From Mycobacterium sp. (GTDB lineage Bacteria; Actinomycetota; Actinomycetes; Mycobacteriales; Mycobacteriaceae): a stretch of 64,000 bases of DNA. Shown here piece by piece: positions 17,201-24,348 of the stretch. The notes below the pieces were generated by a model, which saw only the letters and a list, made by a program, of their open reading frames with translations, did not search any database and was not told the DNA's origin. A program made the position numbers and the translations under genes. Positions within the stretch are counted from its first letter, which is position 1. Each line of letters begins with the position of its first letter. The DNA is taken from the NCBI GenBank assembly GCA_020438865.1, contig JAGQTU010000004.1, positions 40,124 through 104,123 of the forward strand, given 5' to 3'.

Positions 17201-18178
17201 CGCATCTCGGGTGTCGCGGATCTCGCGCTCACCGGAGAGGAACACCAGCACGTCGCCGGGCGACTCCGCCTCAAGCTCGGCGATGGCGTCGACGATCGCC
17301 TCGGTCTGGTCGCGCGTCTCGGTAAGCACGATGTCGTGGTCGGGGTCGTCGGGATCGTCGCTGTCAGCGGCGGGGGCCGCCACCTCCAGCGGGCGGTAGC
17401 GGATTTCGACCGGATAGGCCCGCCCGGAGACCTCCACGATCGGCGCCGCACCGCCGCTCTGCCCGAAGTGGGCGGCGAACCGCTCCGGCTCGATGGTGGC
17501 CGAGGTGACGATCACCTTCAAATCCGGCCTGCGGGGTAGCAATTCACGCAGATAGCCGAGCAGGAAGTCGATGTTGAGGCTGCGTTCGTGCGCCTCGTCG
17601 AGGATCAATGTGTCGTAACGCAGCAGTCGGCGGTCACGCTGTATCTCCGCGAGCAGGATGCCGTCGGTCATCAACTTGACCAGGGTGCGGTCGCTGGCCT
17701 GGTCGGTGAAGCGCACGGTGTAGCCGATGGCGTCGCCCAGCGGGGTGCCCAACTCGTCGGCGATGCGCTGGGCGACGGTGCGGGCGGCGAGCCGGCGCGG
17801 CTGGGTGTGGCCGATAGTGCCGCGAACGCCGCGGCCGAGCTCCAGGCAGATCTTGGGCAGCTGAGTCGTCTTGCCCGAGCCGGTGGCTCCCGCCACGACG
17901 ACGACCTGGTTGTCAGCGATGGCCCGGGCCAATTCGTCGCGATGCTCGGCGACGGGCAGATCCGGGTAGCTGATGGCGGGGACGGCGGCGGTGCGGGCGG
18001 CGACCAGCGCCTCGGCCGCGCTGACCTGATCGGCGATGTCCCGCAGTTTGTCCGGGTTCACGTCCCGCATCGACTTCAGCCTGCGGCCCAGCCGGGCGGC
18101 GTCGCGGATGGTCAGTCCGTCCAGGCGGGCGCGCAACTCGCGGACCTGGCGCACCTCGTCGCTGGACGGTGGGGACAC
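14243..18178 (-). CDS. hrpA: ATP-dependent DEAH-box RNA helicase HrpA
   Basis: A 1311-residue DEAH/RHA-type helicase. Walker A GATGSGKT is at about 97-104, DEAH at 194-197, followed by SAT, the second RecA domain (TNVAETSLTVPG, QRAGRSGR), winged-helix/ratchet and OB regions, and the long HrpA-specific C-terminal half. E. coli HrpA (about 1300 residues) rescues stalled or collided ribosomes. The open frame extends far upstream, but GTG 18178 is preferred: minus-strand TATCCT lies 7 nt before it, a leaderless promoter, and the length then fits the family. It diverges from a small membrane protein gene 31 bp away. Confidence 0.93.
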   Translation of the reverse strand: MSPPSSDEVRQVRELRARLDGLTIRDAARLGRRLKSMRDVNPDKLRDIADQVSAAEALVAARTAAVPAISYPDLPVAEHRDELARAIADNQVVVVAGATGSGKTTQLPKICLELGRGVRGTIGHTQPRRLAARTVAQRIADELGTPLGDAIGYTVRFTDQASDRTLVKLMTDGILLAEIQRDRRLLRYDTLILDEAHERSLNIDFLLGYLRELLPRRPDLKVIVTSATIEPERFAAHFGQSGGAAPIVEVSGRAYPVEIRYRPLEVAAPAADSDDPDDPDHDIVLTETRDQTEAIVDAIAELEAESPGDVLVFLSGEREIRDTRDALMSAVDSHTEVLPLYARLPTAEQQRVFQPHVGRRVVLATNVAETSLTVPGVRYVVDPGTARISRYSRRTKVQRLPIEPISQASAAQRAGRSGRTAPGVCIRLYSEEDFESRPRYTDPEILRTNLAAVLLQMAALQLGDVEDFPFLDPPDRRSVRDGVQLLQELGAFDSAGAITDIGRRLAQLPIDPRLGRMVLQADAEGCLREVLVLAAALSIPDPRERPAEREEAARQKHARFADEHSDFTSYLNLWHYLRDQRKGLSGSAFRRMCREEFLHYLRIREWQDLTGQLRSIAAGLGLREGSESDESADPARVHAALAAGLLSHVGLREGESRDYTGARNSKFVLAPGSVLTRRPPRWVVVAELVETGRLYGRIAARIEPEALERVAAHLVQRTYSEPHWDARRGAVMAYERVTLYGLPLVPRRRVGYAQVDPALARELFIRHALVDGDWQTRHHFFRDNANLRTELAELEERARRRDLLVSDDEIYEFYAAHVPEQVVSARHFDAWWKKQRHRTPDLLTLTRDDLLRVDESSAERPDSWNAGDLSLPLTYRFEPGAADDGVTVHVPVEVLARLGGEEFGWQVPALREELVTALIRSLPKDLRRNFVPAPDTARAVLTALAPGGEPLLEALQRELHRRTGILVPITAFDLDKLPVHLRVTFAVEAPDGTEIARGKDLEALQEQLAGRTRRAVADVVAGQVERTGLQTWPEDLDELPRTVERTVGSHAVRGYPGFVEAGAGADVRVFATAAERDAAMTAGLRRLLRRSVPSPVKAMEKVLDPRTRLVLGSNPDGSLAALLEDCADAAVDALVSAPVWTKADFAALRGRVEGALASTARQVLGRVEKVLAVLHEVQLALPARPPGSQADAVADITDQLDGLLPPGFVTATGAAHLADLARYLTAVIRRLDRLPHAPAADAERMARIHAVRDAYREVLQALSPARAAAPEVRDIGRMIEELRVSLWAQQLGTARPISEQRIYRAIDAVLD

Positions 18179-18209
18179 TCGGGCCAGGATATGCGTAGGC
18201 TCGGTCACG
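18179..18209. promoter_or_regulatory. Back-to-back leaderless promoters of hrpA and small membrane protein
   Basis: Only 31 bp separate GTG 18178 (minus) from ATG 18210 (plus). The minus-strand -10 is TATCCT (plus-strand 18186-18191) and the plus-strand -10 is TAGGCT (18196-18201), each 7-8 nt from its start codon. The two RNA polymerase footprints would overlap completely, so the promoters probably exclude each other. Confidence 0.55.
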
Positions 18210-18347
18210 ATGACCATAGCCATCGTGGTGGGCCTGCTGGTGGTGGGTATCGGCCTGGTGCTCAGCCAGCTGTTCCGGCTGAAGGACTGGCTGAACCGCC
18301 AGCCGCCGCCCCCGCCCGCCGAAGATCCCGACGAACCCGGGACTTGA
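18210..18347 (+). CDS. Small single-pass membrane protein
   Basis: A 45-residue protein: one transmembrane helix (IAIVVGLLVVGIGLVLSQL) followed by a basic RLKDWLNR patch and a proline-rich acidic tail. It starts at ATG 18210, about 8 nt after TAGGCT. Its stop codon overlaps the TTG start of the kinase gene (TTGA), so it may serve to couple or recruit translation of the kinase. No family recognised. Confidence 0.6.
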   Translation: MTIAIVVGLLVVGIGLVLSQLFRLKDWLNRQPPPPPAEDPDEPGT

Positions 18348-19237
18348 TCGAGCTTCCCGCCGCGGTGCGGGCGATGGCCGGCCGCAGCCCGGACTGGGCG
18401 GACTGGGTCCGCCGGCTGCCCGTGATCGCCGGTGACATGCTCGCCCGGTGGCGGTTGCGGCCCGACGGTCCGCCCACGCACGGCCACTGCTCGCTGGTGC
18501 TGCCCGTGCGCACGGCGAACGGCGTCGCGGCCGTGCTGAAGATCAGCTTCCCCGACGACGAGTCCGAGCACGAGCATCTGGTGCTGCGCCGCTGGGCCGG
18601 TGTCGCGGCGGTGCGGCTGCTCAGCGCCGACCCGCGCCGTCGGGCGCTGCTGCTCGAGCGCCTGCACGGCGCGGACCTGACGGCCCTCACCGACGTCGAC
18701 GCGTGCCGGGTGGTGGCCGGGCTGTACCGGCGGATTCACGTGCCGGCCATACCCCAGTTGCGCACGCTCAGTTCCTACCTCCGACGCTGGAACGCCGACC
18801 TGGCCGCGTTGCCGCGCGGCGCCCCGATCCCGCGTCGCCTGGTCGAACAGGCGGGGGTGCTGGGCGCCGACCTGGCCGCCGATCCGGCCACGGACAGTCG
18901 GGTCATCCACTGCGACCTGCACTACGCCAACGTGCTGGCCGCCGACCGCGAACCCTGGCTGGTGATCGATCCCAAACCGGTCAACGGCGACCCGCACTAC
19001 GAGATCGCACCGATGCTGTGGAACCGGTGGGGCGAGCTGAGCGGGGATGTCCGCGAGGGCGTGCGCCGAAGGTTCCACACCCTGGTCGAGGCCGCCGGCT
19101 TCGACGAGGACCGGGCGCGGGCCTGGGTGGTGGTGCGGATGGTGCACAACGCGATGTGGGCCCTGCAGGACGGGCCGCGGGCCGAGCCGGGCTGGCTGAC
19201 CACCTGCATCAGCGTCGCCAAAGTGGTCCAGGACTGA
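18344..19237 (+). CDS. APH(6)/hydroxyurea-type aminoglycoside phosphotransferase-like kinase
   Basis: A 297-residue protein-kinase-like phosphotransferase. The Brenner catalytic loop is VIHCDLHYANVL (HCD at 189-191) and the metal-binding DPKP is at 209-212 (VIDPKPVNGDP). The whole pattern resembles the APH(6)/hydroxyurea phosphotransferase family, known for streptomycin-6-kinase. Chromosomal relatives in mycobacteria are not proven resistance genes; the substrate could be a metabolite. TTG 18344 overlaps the preceding stop; the next in-frame ATG is at 18374. It converges with a membrane-anchored protein gene 31 bp downstream. Confidence 0.8.
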   Translation: MIELPAAVRAMAGRSPDWADWVRRLPVIAGDMLARWRLRPDGPPTHGHCSLVLPVRTANGVAAVLKISFPDDESEHEHLVLRRWAGVAAVRLLSADPRRRALLLERLHGADLTALTDVDACRVVAGLYRRIHVPAIPQLRTLSSYLRRWNADLAALPRGAPIPRRLVEQAGVLGADLAADPATDSRVIHCDLHYANVLAADREPWLVIDPKPVNGDPHYEIAPMLWNRWGELSGDVREGVRRRFHTLVEAAGFDEDRARAWVVVRMVHNAMWALQDGPRAEPGWLTTCISVAKVVQD

Positions 19238-19268
19238 CTGCACCACAACGGTTTTCGGCGGGGCCACG

Positions 19269-20015
19269 TCAACGTGGCGGATCACCGCGCCAGGTGAAGC
19301 TGTTGACGTACTTGCCGAGATCCTGGGCCACCTGCAGGTTCGCCGGCGATGGCGGCCCCGGGCCGAAGTCCGGCCCGAACTGATGGAACGGGCCGACCGC
19401 CCCCGCAACCAATGCGAGGTCGTTCTTCACCGCGACGATGATGATGATCCGCAGATGTTCGGCGTCGGCGGAGGTTCCCTTCGGCCAGTCGTCGGCCACC
19501 TCGCCGTAGCCGGGCTCGTATCCGACCATCGCGTTGGGCAGTTCGTAGGACTTCTGGGCGTCGGGGTAGTCCTGGGCCAACAACGCGGCGGCGATCTGTT
19601 CCGCGGTGCGCCCGGCCGCGGGCTCGCTGAACAGCCGGACCGTCCCGCCATCACCAGCAGTCCACACCGCCGTCACACCGGTCTCATCCTTGGTGACGTC
19701 GTAGGTCGCGCCGGCTGACGGATAGGACACCGAGAAGGAACCGTCGGCGGCCACGAACCGCGGATTGGTGGCCACCGGGAGCCCCGTCGGGGGCCGGCCG
19801 CAGTCCGGTGGGCACACGTAGTTGTTCGGCGCGTGGCTGATCCGCAGCGACACGACGCTCAGCGCCATCATGCCCACGGCGATTCCGACGATCCAGAACC
19901 CAAGGGTGACAAAGTACTTCGGGCTGCGTTGCGGGTGAGCCGCGTAGGCGCCAGGCGGGACTGCGTAGCCGGAGAAGGATTCGGCCACATCCGGTGCAGG
20001 GGTGTCGTCGGTCAC
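19269..20015 (-). CDS. Membrane-anchored extracytoplasmic protein, unknown function
   Basis: A 248-residue protein with a short Pro/Ala-rich cytosolic N-terminus, one transmembrane helix (about 34-57, VTLGFWIVGIAVGMMALSVV) and an extracytoplasmic beta-rich domain. A CPPDC motif after the helix may form a disulfide. GTG 20015 overlaps the sedolisin-type peptidase stop (TGA 20012-20014), so the two are translationally coupled. It may be a partner or substrate of that peptidase, but this is inferred only from coupling. No family recognised. Confidence 0.75.
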   Translation of the reverse strand: MTDDTPAPDVAESFSGYAVPPGAYAAHPQRSPKYFVTLGFWIVGIAVGMMALSVVSLRISHAPNNYVCPPDCGRPPTGLPVATNPRFVAADGSFSVSYPSAGATYDVTKDETGVTAVWTAGDGGTVRLFSEPAAGRTAEQIAAALLAQDYPDAQKSYELPNAMVGYEPGYGEVADDWPKGTSADAEHLRIIIIVAVKNDLALVAGAVGPFHQFGPDFGPGPPSPANLQVAQDLGKYVNSFTWRGDPPR

Positions 20016-21640
20016 CGGCCCACGCTCCGCGCCACCAGCAGGTCCTTGACCAGGTTGGCGATGTTGGGGCTGCCCAGGCCGGTGATCATGTCGTAGCCGG
20101 GGTGCACCGGGGTCACGGCGTTGGCGCCGAGGTAGATGTCCCGGAACGCCGGCGCCACCGCACCCTGGGCGATCTCGTAGAGCTGGGGGTTGAGGTCACC
20201 CAGCGGCCCGAGGTTCCGCGAGGCGAGGTACTGGTTGATCACCGCGGCGAACCCGGCCCAGAGCGGGGCGGCCTGCGATGTTCCGCCGCCGACCAGAACC
20301 TGCTGCCGGAACACGAACTTGACCCCGGTGAACGGGTCGGCCACCGCGGCGACGTCGGGCGAGAGCCGTCGGTCGCGCGGGCCGGCCTTCTCGTGACCCA
20401 CCTGCCAGGACGGGCGCCGGTACAGCGTCGAGACCCCACCGCCGCTGCCCTGGGTGAGCGGGACGTCGTACCAGCCCTGCTCGGCGAGCCAGTTCCCCTC
20501 GGCGTCGGTGGACAGCGTGGTGCCGCCGACTCCGGTCATCTCCGGGATCGAGGCCACCGCGTCGACGCCGACGTCGTCGGGACTCGGCGGGTCCGCCCAG
20601 GTCTTGCCGCCCCTGCACTCCAGGCCGGCGAGATCTCCGGTGGCGTCGAACGCCGATGTGCCGTGGCGCAGCGCGGCGACCAGCGCGGTGCGCACCGGGA
20701 TGAGGTCTGCGGTAGTGAGCAACCGGTCGCAACCCCACCCGATCGACAGGCTCCACACCGCGCCTGGGAACTGCCGGTCCACCGATTCGAACAGCCGGCC
20801 GATCTTCTCGTAGCTGGCGTCCCCCTCGACCGTCGGGCGCGCGTTGGCCAGCACGATCTTGGCGTCGGGTGCGATGGCGTGCACCATCTGGATGTCCATC
20901 GTCGCCTCACCGTGCACCTGGCTGGGCATCCCGCCCACCACCTGCGGGGTGAATTTCGGCAGGTCGAACCAGTCCGAGAAGCTGTCGAGATCGCGCTGGT
21001 CGAAGCCGTCGAAGGCGAACACCACGACCGTGCTGCCCTTGCCGGTGAAACCGCCGTCGAGCAGTGGATTGAGGTTGTAGGCGGTGACCAGTTCGGAGGG
21101 CAGCAGCCCGCCGTCGGGCACATCGCGCGGCATCATCGGCGGGACGCCCATGCGGTAGGGGGTGTAGCCGAGGATTCGGCCGAGCTGGCCGACCTCGGCC
21201 GACACCTGCTCGGGCACCACCGGCTGTTGCGGGGAGGCGTAGAAGACCTGCCCGCGTTTGCCGCGATAGTCGTGCACGGCGACGTCGAGGGCGCCGGCGA
21301 CGGCGTCGGGTGGTCCTTCGACCACGGCCCAGGGGTCACCGGCGCGCCAGCGCACCGACAACCCGTGGTCCCCGGCCCACCGGGTCAACCTGACCGGCGT
21401 GGCCCCCTCGGTGAGCGCGGCGGTGAGCTGCACCCGGGCAGCCCGCGCCGGACCGAGGTCGGTCGAGTCCGCCAGCAGCCGGGCATAGGGACCGCCGATC
21501 AGGTTGGTGGGCACCGGGGTGCCGGGCCGATCCGCCCCGATGAACGTGAGCAGCAGCATCACCGCCATCGCCGCGGTGAACGGGGCGAACCTACGCACCG
21601 ATCGGCGCCGAGCCTGCCTTGCGCCAACCATTAGCGGCAT
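20012..21640 (-). CDS. S53-family (sedolisin/kumamolisin-like) serine peptidase
   Basis: A 542-residue exported peptidase. An N-terminal hydrophobic segment (FAPFTAAMAVMLLLTFIG) acts as signal or anchor; the catalytic domain has the Glu/Asp pair in HGEATMDIQMVHA, an oxyanion Asp region (FAFDGFDQRD), and the nucleophile in VGGGTSQAAPLWAG. The C-terminal DIYLGANAVTPVHPGYDMITGLGSPN is the S53 calcium site. A pro-domain probably occupies about residues 40-180. Sedolisins act at acidic pH. ATG 21640 is one of two close starts (the other is 21631). It is coupled to the membrane-anchored gene downstream. Confidence 0.87.
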   Translation of the reverse strand: MPLMVGARQARRRSVRRFAPFTAAMAVMLLLTFIGADRPGTPVPTNLIGGPYARLLADSTDLGPARAARVQLTAALTEGATPVRLTRWAGDHGLSVRWRAGDPWAVVEGPPDAVAGALDVAVHDYRGKRGQVFYASPQQPVVPEQVSAEVGQLGRILGYTPYRMGVPPMMPRDVPDGGLLPSELVTAYNLNPLLDGGFTGKGSTVVVFAFDGFDQRDLDSFSDWFDLPKFTPQVVGGMPSQVHGEATMDIQMVHAIAPDAKIVLANARPTVEGDASYEKIGRLFESVDRQFPGAVWSLSIGWGCDRLLTTADLIPVRTALVAALRHGTSAFDATGDLAGLECRGGKTWADPPSPDDVGVDAVASIPEMTGVGGTTLSTDAEGNWLAEQGWYDVPLTQGSGGGVSTLYRRPSWQVGHEKAGPRDRRLSPDVAAVADPFTGVKFVFRQQVLVGGGTSQAAPLWAGFAAVINQYLASRNLGPLGDLNPQLYEIAQGAVAPAFRDIYLGANAVTPVHPGYDMITGLGSPNIANLVKDLLVARSVGR

Positions 21641-21708
21641 TGTGCTATTGCGCGCGTGCGGTGTCCACATGAGGTCCGCACAGGTGTCGCCGACGGAAGG
21701 TGGTCACG

Positions 21709-21786
21709 ATGCGCACCCGGACCCGGGTGGCGGTGGTGGCCGCGCCGGTGACCGCCGGGTGCGCCACCAGCGCATCGCATGAGTAG
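21709..21786 (+). CDS. Tiny lipopeptide-like ORF (25 residues), possibly a remnant
   Basis: ATG 21709 is preceded by GGAAGGTGG and encodes a basic start (MRTRTR), a hydrophobic stretch, a lipobox-like VTAGC and only eight residues after the Cys before TAG. It could be a minute lipoprotein or the surviving signal peptide of a decayed lipoprotein gene. It converges with the SGNH hydrolase gene, ending 3 bp from it. Support is limited to the ribosome site and signal-like composition. Confidence 0.3.
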   Translation: MRTRTRVAVVAAPVTAGCATSASHE

Positions 21787-21789
21787 CCG

Positions 21790-22494
21790 TCACACCGCGA
21801 CGGTCAGCTGGGACCGGATCAGCGGTGCGATCTTCTCGGCCAGATACGCGTGGCCCGCGTCGTTGGGGTGCACGCCGTCCGCGCCGATCAGGTCGGGCCT
21901 GCCGACGAACCACCCCTCGGCCAGCGGATCGACGAACACCGCCCCCAGCGCGACGGCCTGATCGCGCAGACTGTCCCGGATCTGCCAGACCGCCGCGGGC
22001 GGGTTCGCCGTCGGCCAGGGTGGGCCGATCACCAGAAATCGCGCCTTCGGAGCCGCCTGGCGCGCCACCCGGAACGTGTCGGCGGCGACTCCTGGAAACG
22101 CACGCGGATCCACCGGCTGATCGTTGCGGGACCCGAAGAACACCACCAGCACGTCGTCGGGCCTGACCGCACGCTCGGTCAGATCCTCGAACACGCTGCC
22201 CCGGTTGCCGGGCACGCCGTAGCCGGCGCCCCCCTCGGCCGCCACGTCCGCGGCAACCTGCAACCCTTCGCGCGCCAACAGCTGCCAGGCCTCGACGGTC
22301 CAGGAGTTCGCGCCCCGGCCGCCTTCGTCGGTGCCGGTGGTGTACGAGTCACCGATCACCGCAATGTGATTCAGCGTCGAGTCCCGCGTCGCCAGGCGGT
22401 ACGGCTCGGTGGGGAGGACGAATCCGACGGCGACGGCCACAGCGGTGGCGGCGGTGATGACACGGCCGAACGCTTCGATATGGGTCAAGGGCAC
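21790..22494 (-). CDS. SGNH/GDSL-family exported hydrolase
   Basis: A 234-residue esterase/lipase-like protein. An N-terminal hydrophobic segment (VITAATAVAVAVGFVL) serves as signal or anchor. Block I is AVIGDSYT with nucleophile Ser50, block III is FFGSRNDQ, and block V DGVHPNDAGH carries the catalytic Asp and His. SGNH enzymes deacylate lipids or polysaccharides. GTG 22494 is used; a TAGGCT hexamer lies about 30 bp upstream. The neighbouring leftward gene encodes a membrane acyltransferase 3, and acyl transfer/removal on envelope glycans could link the two. Confidence 0.82.
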   Translation of the reverse strand: MPLTHIEAFGRVITAATAVAVAVGFVLPTEPYRLATRDSTLNHIAVIGDSYTTGTDEGGRGANSWTVEAWQLLAREGLQVAADVAAEGGAGYGVPGNRGSVFEDLTERAVRPDDVLVVFFGSRNDQPVDPRAFPGVAADTFRVARQAAPKARFLVIGPPWPTANPPAAVWQIRDSLRDQAVALGAVFVDPLAEGWFVGRPDLIGADGVHPNDAGHAYLAEKIAPLIRSQLTVAV

Positions 22495-22629
22495 CTCACA
22501 GTTCCACGCCCGACATCCGGCAGCCTAGACCGCAGGGGTGGCGGTTCGGGGGCAACGCGCCGTCGGGCCCACCCGGCCGGTGCGGAAAGCCTTGCGACAC
22601 AGCACGGCTGAGCCGCCCGTCGCCCGCGC

Positions 22630-23856
22630 TCAGACGGCGCGGGCCGAGCGTGCCTCCCGGGCATAATCGATCGACTGGAGCCTGCTCGGTGGTGCGTCGG
22701 CACGATCGCCGGTTCGGACGTCGCGGTAGTCGACCATCCTGCGCATCCAGCGCCGCGCCGGTTCCTCCACGAAGTGGTACAACGCCATCGCGCTGAGCAG
22801 CACCGCCACGATCAGGCCGACGAACACCACTTTCTGCACCGACTTCGGCAGGTCCAGGTGGTACTGCTGCACGCACCAGTTCCAGGCCGTGTGGATCATC
22901 TCGTGAACCATGTAGACGCTGAACGAGATCTGGCCGCCGTAAACCAGCAGCCGGGTGGAGAGCATGGCGGGCAGGCTGCCGACGCCGATGGCGAGCGTGA
23001 CCACCAACGGCATGAACAGCACGTCCACCAGACCGCCCGGATCGACCATGCCCGCCACCGGGTGCGCGTCGAAGTAGTAGAGCAGCGCCACGCCCGCGCC
23101 GGCCAACGCCACCGCGCCCAGCCCGGCCAGCCGCTGCGCCCGGTCGGTCAATCGCAGCCGGCGGACGGCGGCGCAGGCCAGCGCGCCGGCGAGGAACTGG
23201 GCCACGATTCGCGGCAGCCACGACCACGGGGTGTAAAACACGCCGCTGCCGAGCAGCAGGATGGTCGGCGGCAGCGAGGCCACGAACGCCAGCATCAGCA
23301 GGCCACGCGCCCTGGTGACCCGGGCCATCCGGAAGATCACCAAGACCAGCGCGCCGAACAGCAGATAGGCCAGCCACTCCGCGCTGATCGACCACGCCGG
23401 GCCGTCCCAGCTGGTGCCGTCGAAGAACGGCTCGAACCACAACTGAACCAGGAACACCTGCCGCAGGTAGCTGATCGCGGTGAGCTTGGCTGCGTCCGGG
23501 GACGGTACGTCGCCGACGTGCAGGGTGAAGATGATCCACAGTGCGGCCAGGTGCAGGGTCACCAGATAGACCGGCCACACCCGGGACAGCCGCAACCACA
23601 GGAAGTGCAGCGTCGGTTTCACCTTGAACGACGAACCCATCCGGTCCAGGTAGTTCCAGGTCAGAACGAAGCCGCTGAGGATGAAGAACAGGTCGACGCC
23701 CTGGGCGCCGGCGTTGAGCAGGGGCGCCAGATCGTCTTTGAGTCGTGGCGACGCGTCCCACAGCAGCGGGCGGAAGTGGAAGAAGACCACCCAGAGCGCG
23801 GCGACGATGCGAAGACCGGTCAGGGCTTTGATCTCTCCGGTTCGCACGGCACTCAT
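22630..23856 (-). CDS. Membrane acyltransferase 3 (OafA/YrhL type)
   Basis: A 408-residue integral membrane protein with about ten transmembrane helices. It opens with the family signature EIKALTGLRIVAALWVVFFHF, carrying the conserved Arg and His of the acyltransferase-3 active site, followed by FFILSGFVLTW. Members O-acetylate or acylate surface glycans and glycolipids. ATG 23856 is selected since the signature begins 8 residues later; the upstream in-frame extension runs into repeats. Tandem GACGTG-C-CACGTC dyads lie 80-140 bp upstream. Confidence 0.87.
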   Translation of the reverse strand: MSAVRTGEIKALTGLRIVAALWVVFFHFRPLLWDASPRLKDDLAPLLNAGAQGVDLFFILSGFVLTWNYLDRMGSSFKVKPTLHFLWLRLSRVWPVYLVTLHLAALWIIFTLHVGDVPSPDAAKLTAISYLRQVFLVQLWFEPFFDGTSWDGPAWSISAEWLAYLLFGALVLVIFRMARVTRARGLLMLAFVASLPPTILLLGSGVFYTPWSWLPRIVAQFLAGALACAAVRRLRLTDRAQRLAGLGAVALAGAGVALLYYFDAHPVAGMVDPGGLVDVLFMPLVVTLAIGVGSLPAMLSTRLLVYGGQISFSVYMVHEMIHTAWNWCVQQYHLDLPKSVQKVVFVGLIVAVLLSAMALYHFVEEPARRWMRRMVDYRDVRTGDRADAPPSRLQSIDYAREARSARAV

Positions 23857-24348
23857 TCCGAATCTCTTGCTGACCTTGTCGAATACGCAACGTCGAATTT
23901 GCAACGTCGAACATGCCACGTCGTCGTCTTTATTGACGTGCCACGTCGTCGTCTTTATTGACGTGCCACGTCGTCGTCATTTATTGACGTGCCACGTCGC
24001 TGACCTGGCGCCTCGCCTCCCGCGATCTGGTCACCGGCAACCCCGGCAGACTATCAGCGCACCCGCCCGTGACCCGGGACCCGCCGCTGTGAGATTGCTG
24101 GCATGCCGGCACCCGGGCGCCCCCTACTGGGGTCGACCGACGGTTATGGCGCAGGGATCGGCAAGTGGCGACCACCGGTCAGGGCGACGGGCGTTACGCC
24201 GCGAACCGCTCCAGAAACTGACGTGTCCGACACCGTTCCCAAACCCGCGCGGCGATTACGGCGATAGCCGCCGTGGTGGTCGAATTCCTGCTCACCGGAA
24301 TCGACTGAACCGACGAATCGGGGCTGCGGCGCCGCTTACCCTGACGCC
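23857..24348. promoter_or_regulatory. 492-bp divergent intergenic region without a convincing gene
   Basis: It separates the acyltransferase from the WS/DGAT gene. It holds the 25-bp tandem repeats (23914-24000), a 15-bp near-duplicate GCAACGTCGAA at about 23887 and 23901, and, at its right end, TACCCT (24337-24342), 6 nt before the WS/DGAT ATG. I see no supported ORF or RNA gene in between. Confidence 0.5.
23914..24000. repeat. 25-bp tandem repeats with GACGTG-C-CACGTC dyads
   Basis: Units begin at 23914, 23939, 23964 and 23990; the third unit has one extra base and the fourth is partial. Each junction forms the perfect dyad GACGTGCCACGTC at 23935-23947, 23960-23972 and 23986-23998. Regular spacing and symmetry suggest tandem binding sites for a dimeric regulator upstream of the acyltransferase. 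No unique spacers, so not CRISPR. Confidence 0.88.

Noticed and set aside
18179-19408. N-terminal extension of the HrpA frame (about 400 extra residues)
   Set aside because: It is antisense to the APH(6)-like kinase and small membrane protein, low in family signal, and the leaderless GTG 18178 gives the expected length.
23914-24000. CRISPR array from the 25-bp repeat
   Set aside because: Head-to-tail copies, no unique spacers, and intergenic next to an acyltransferase promoter.
23981-24175. 64-codon minus-strand frame in the acyltransferase/WS-DGAT gap
   Set aside because: No ribosome site, no domain signal, and it runs through the tandem repeat.
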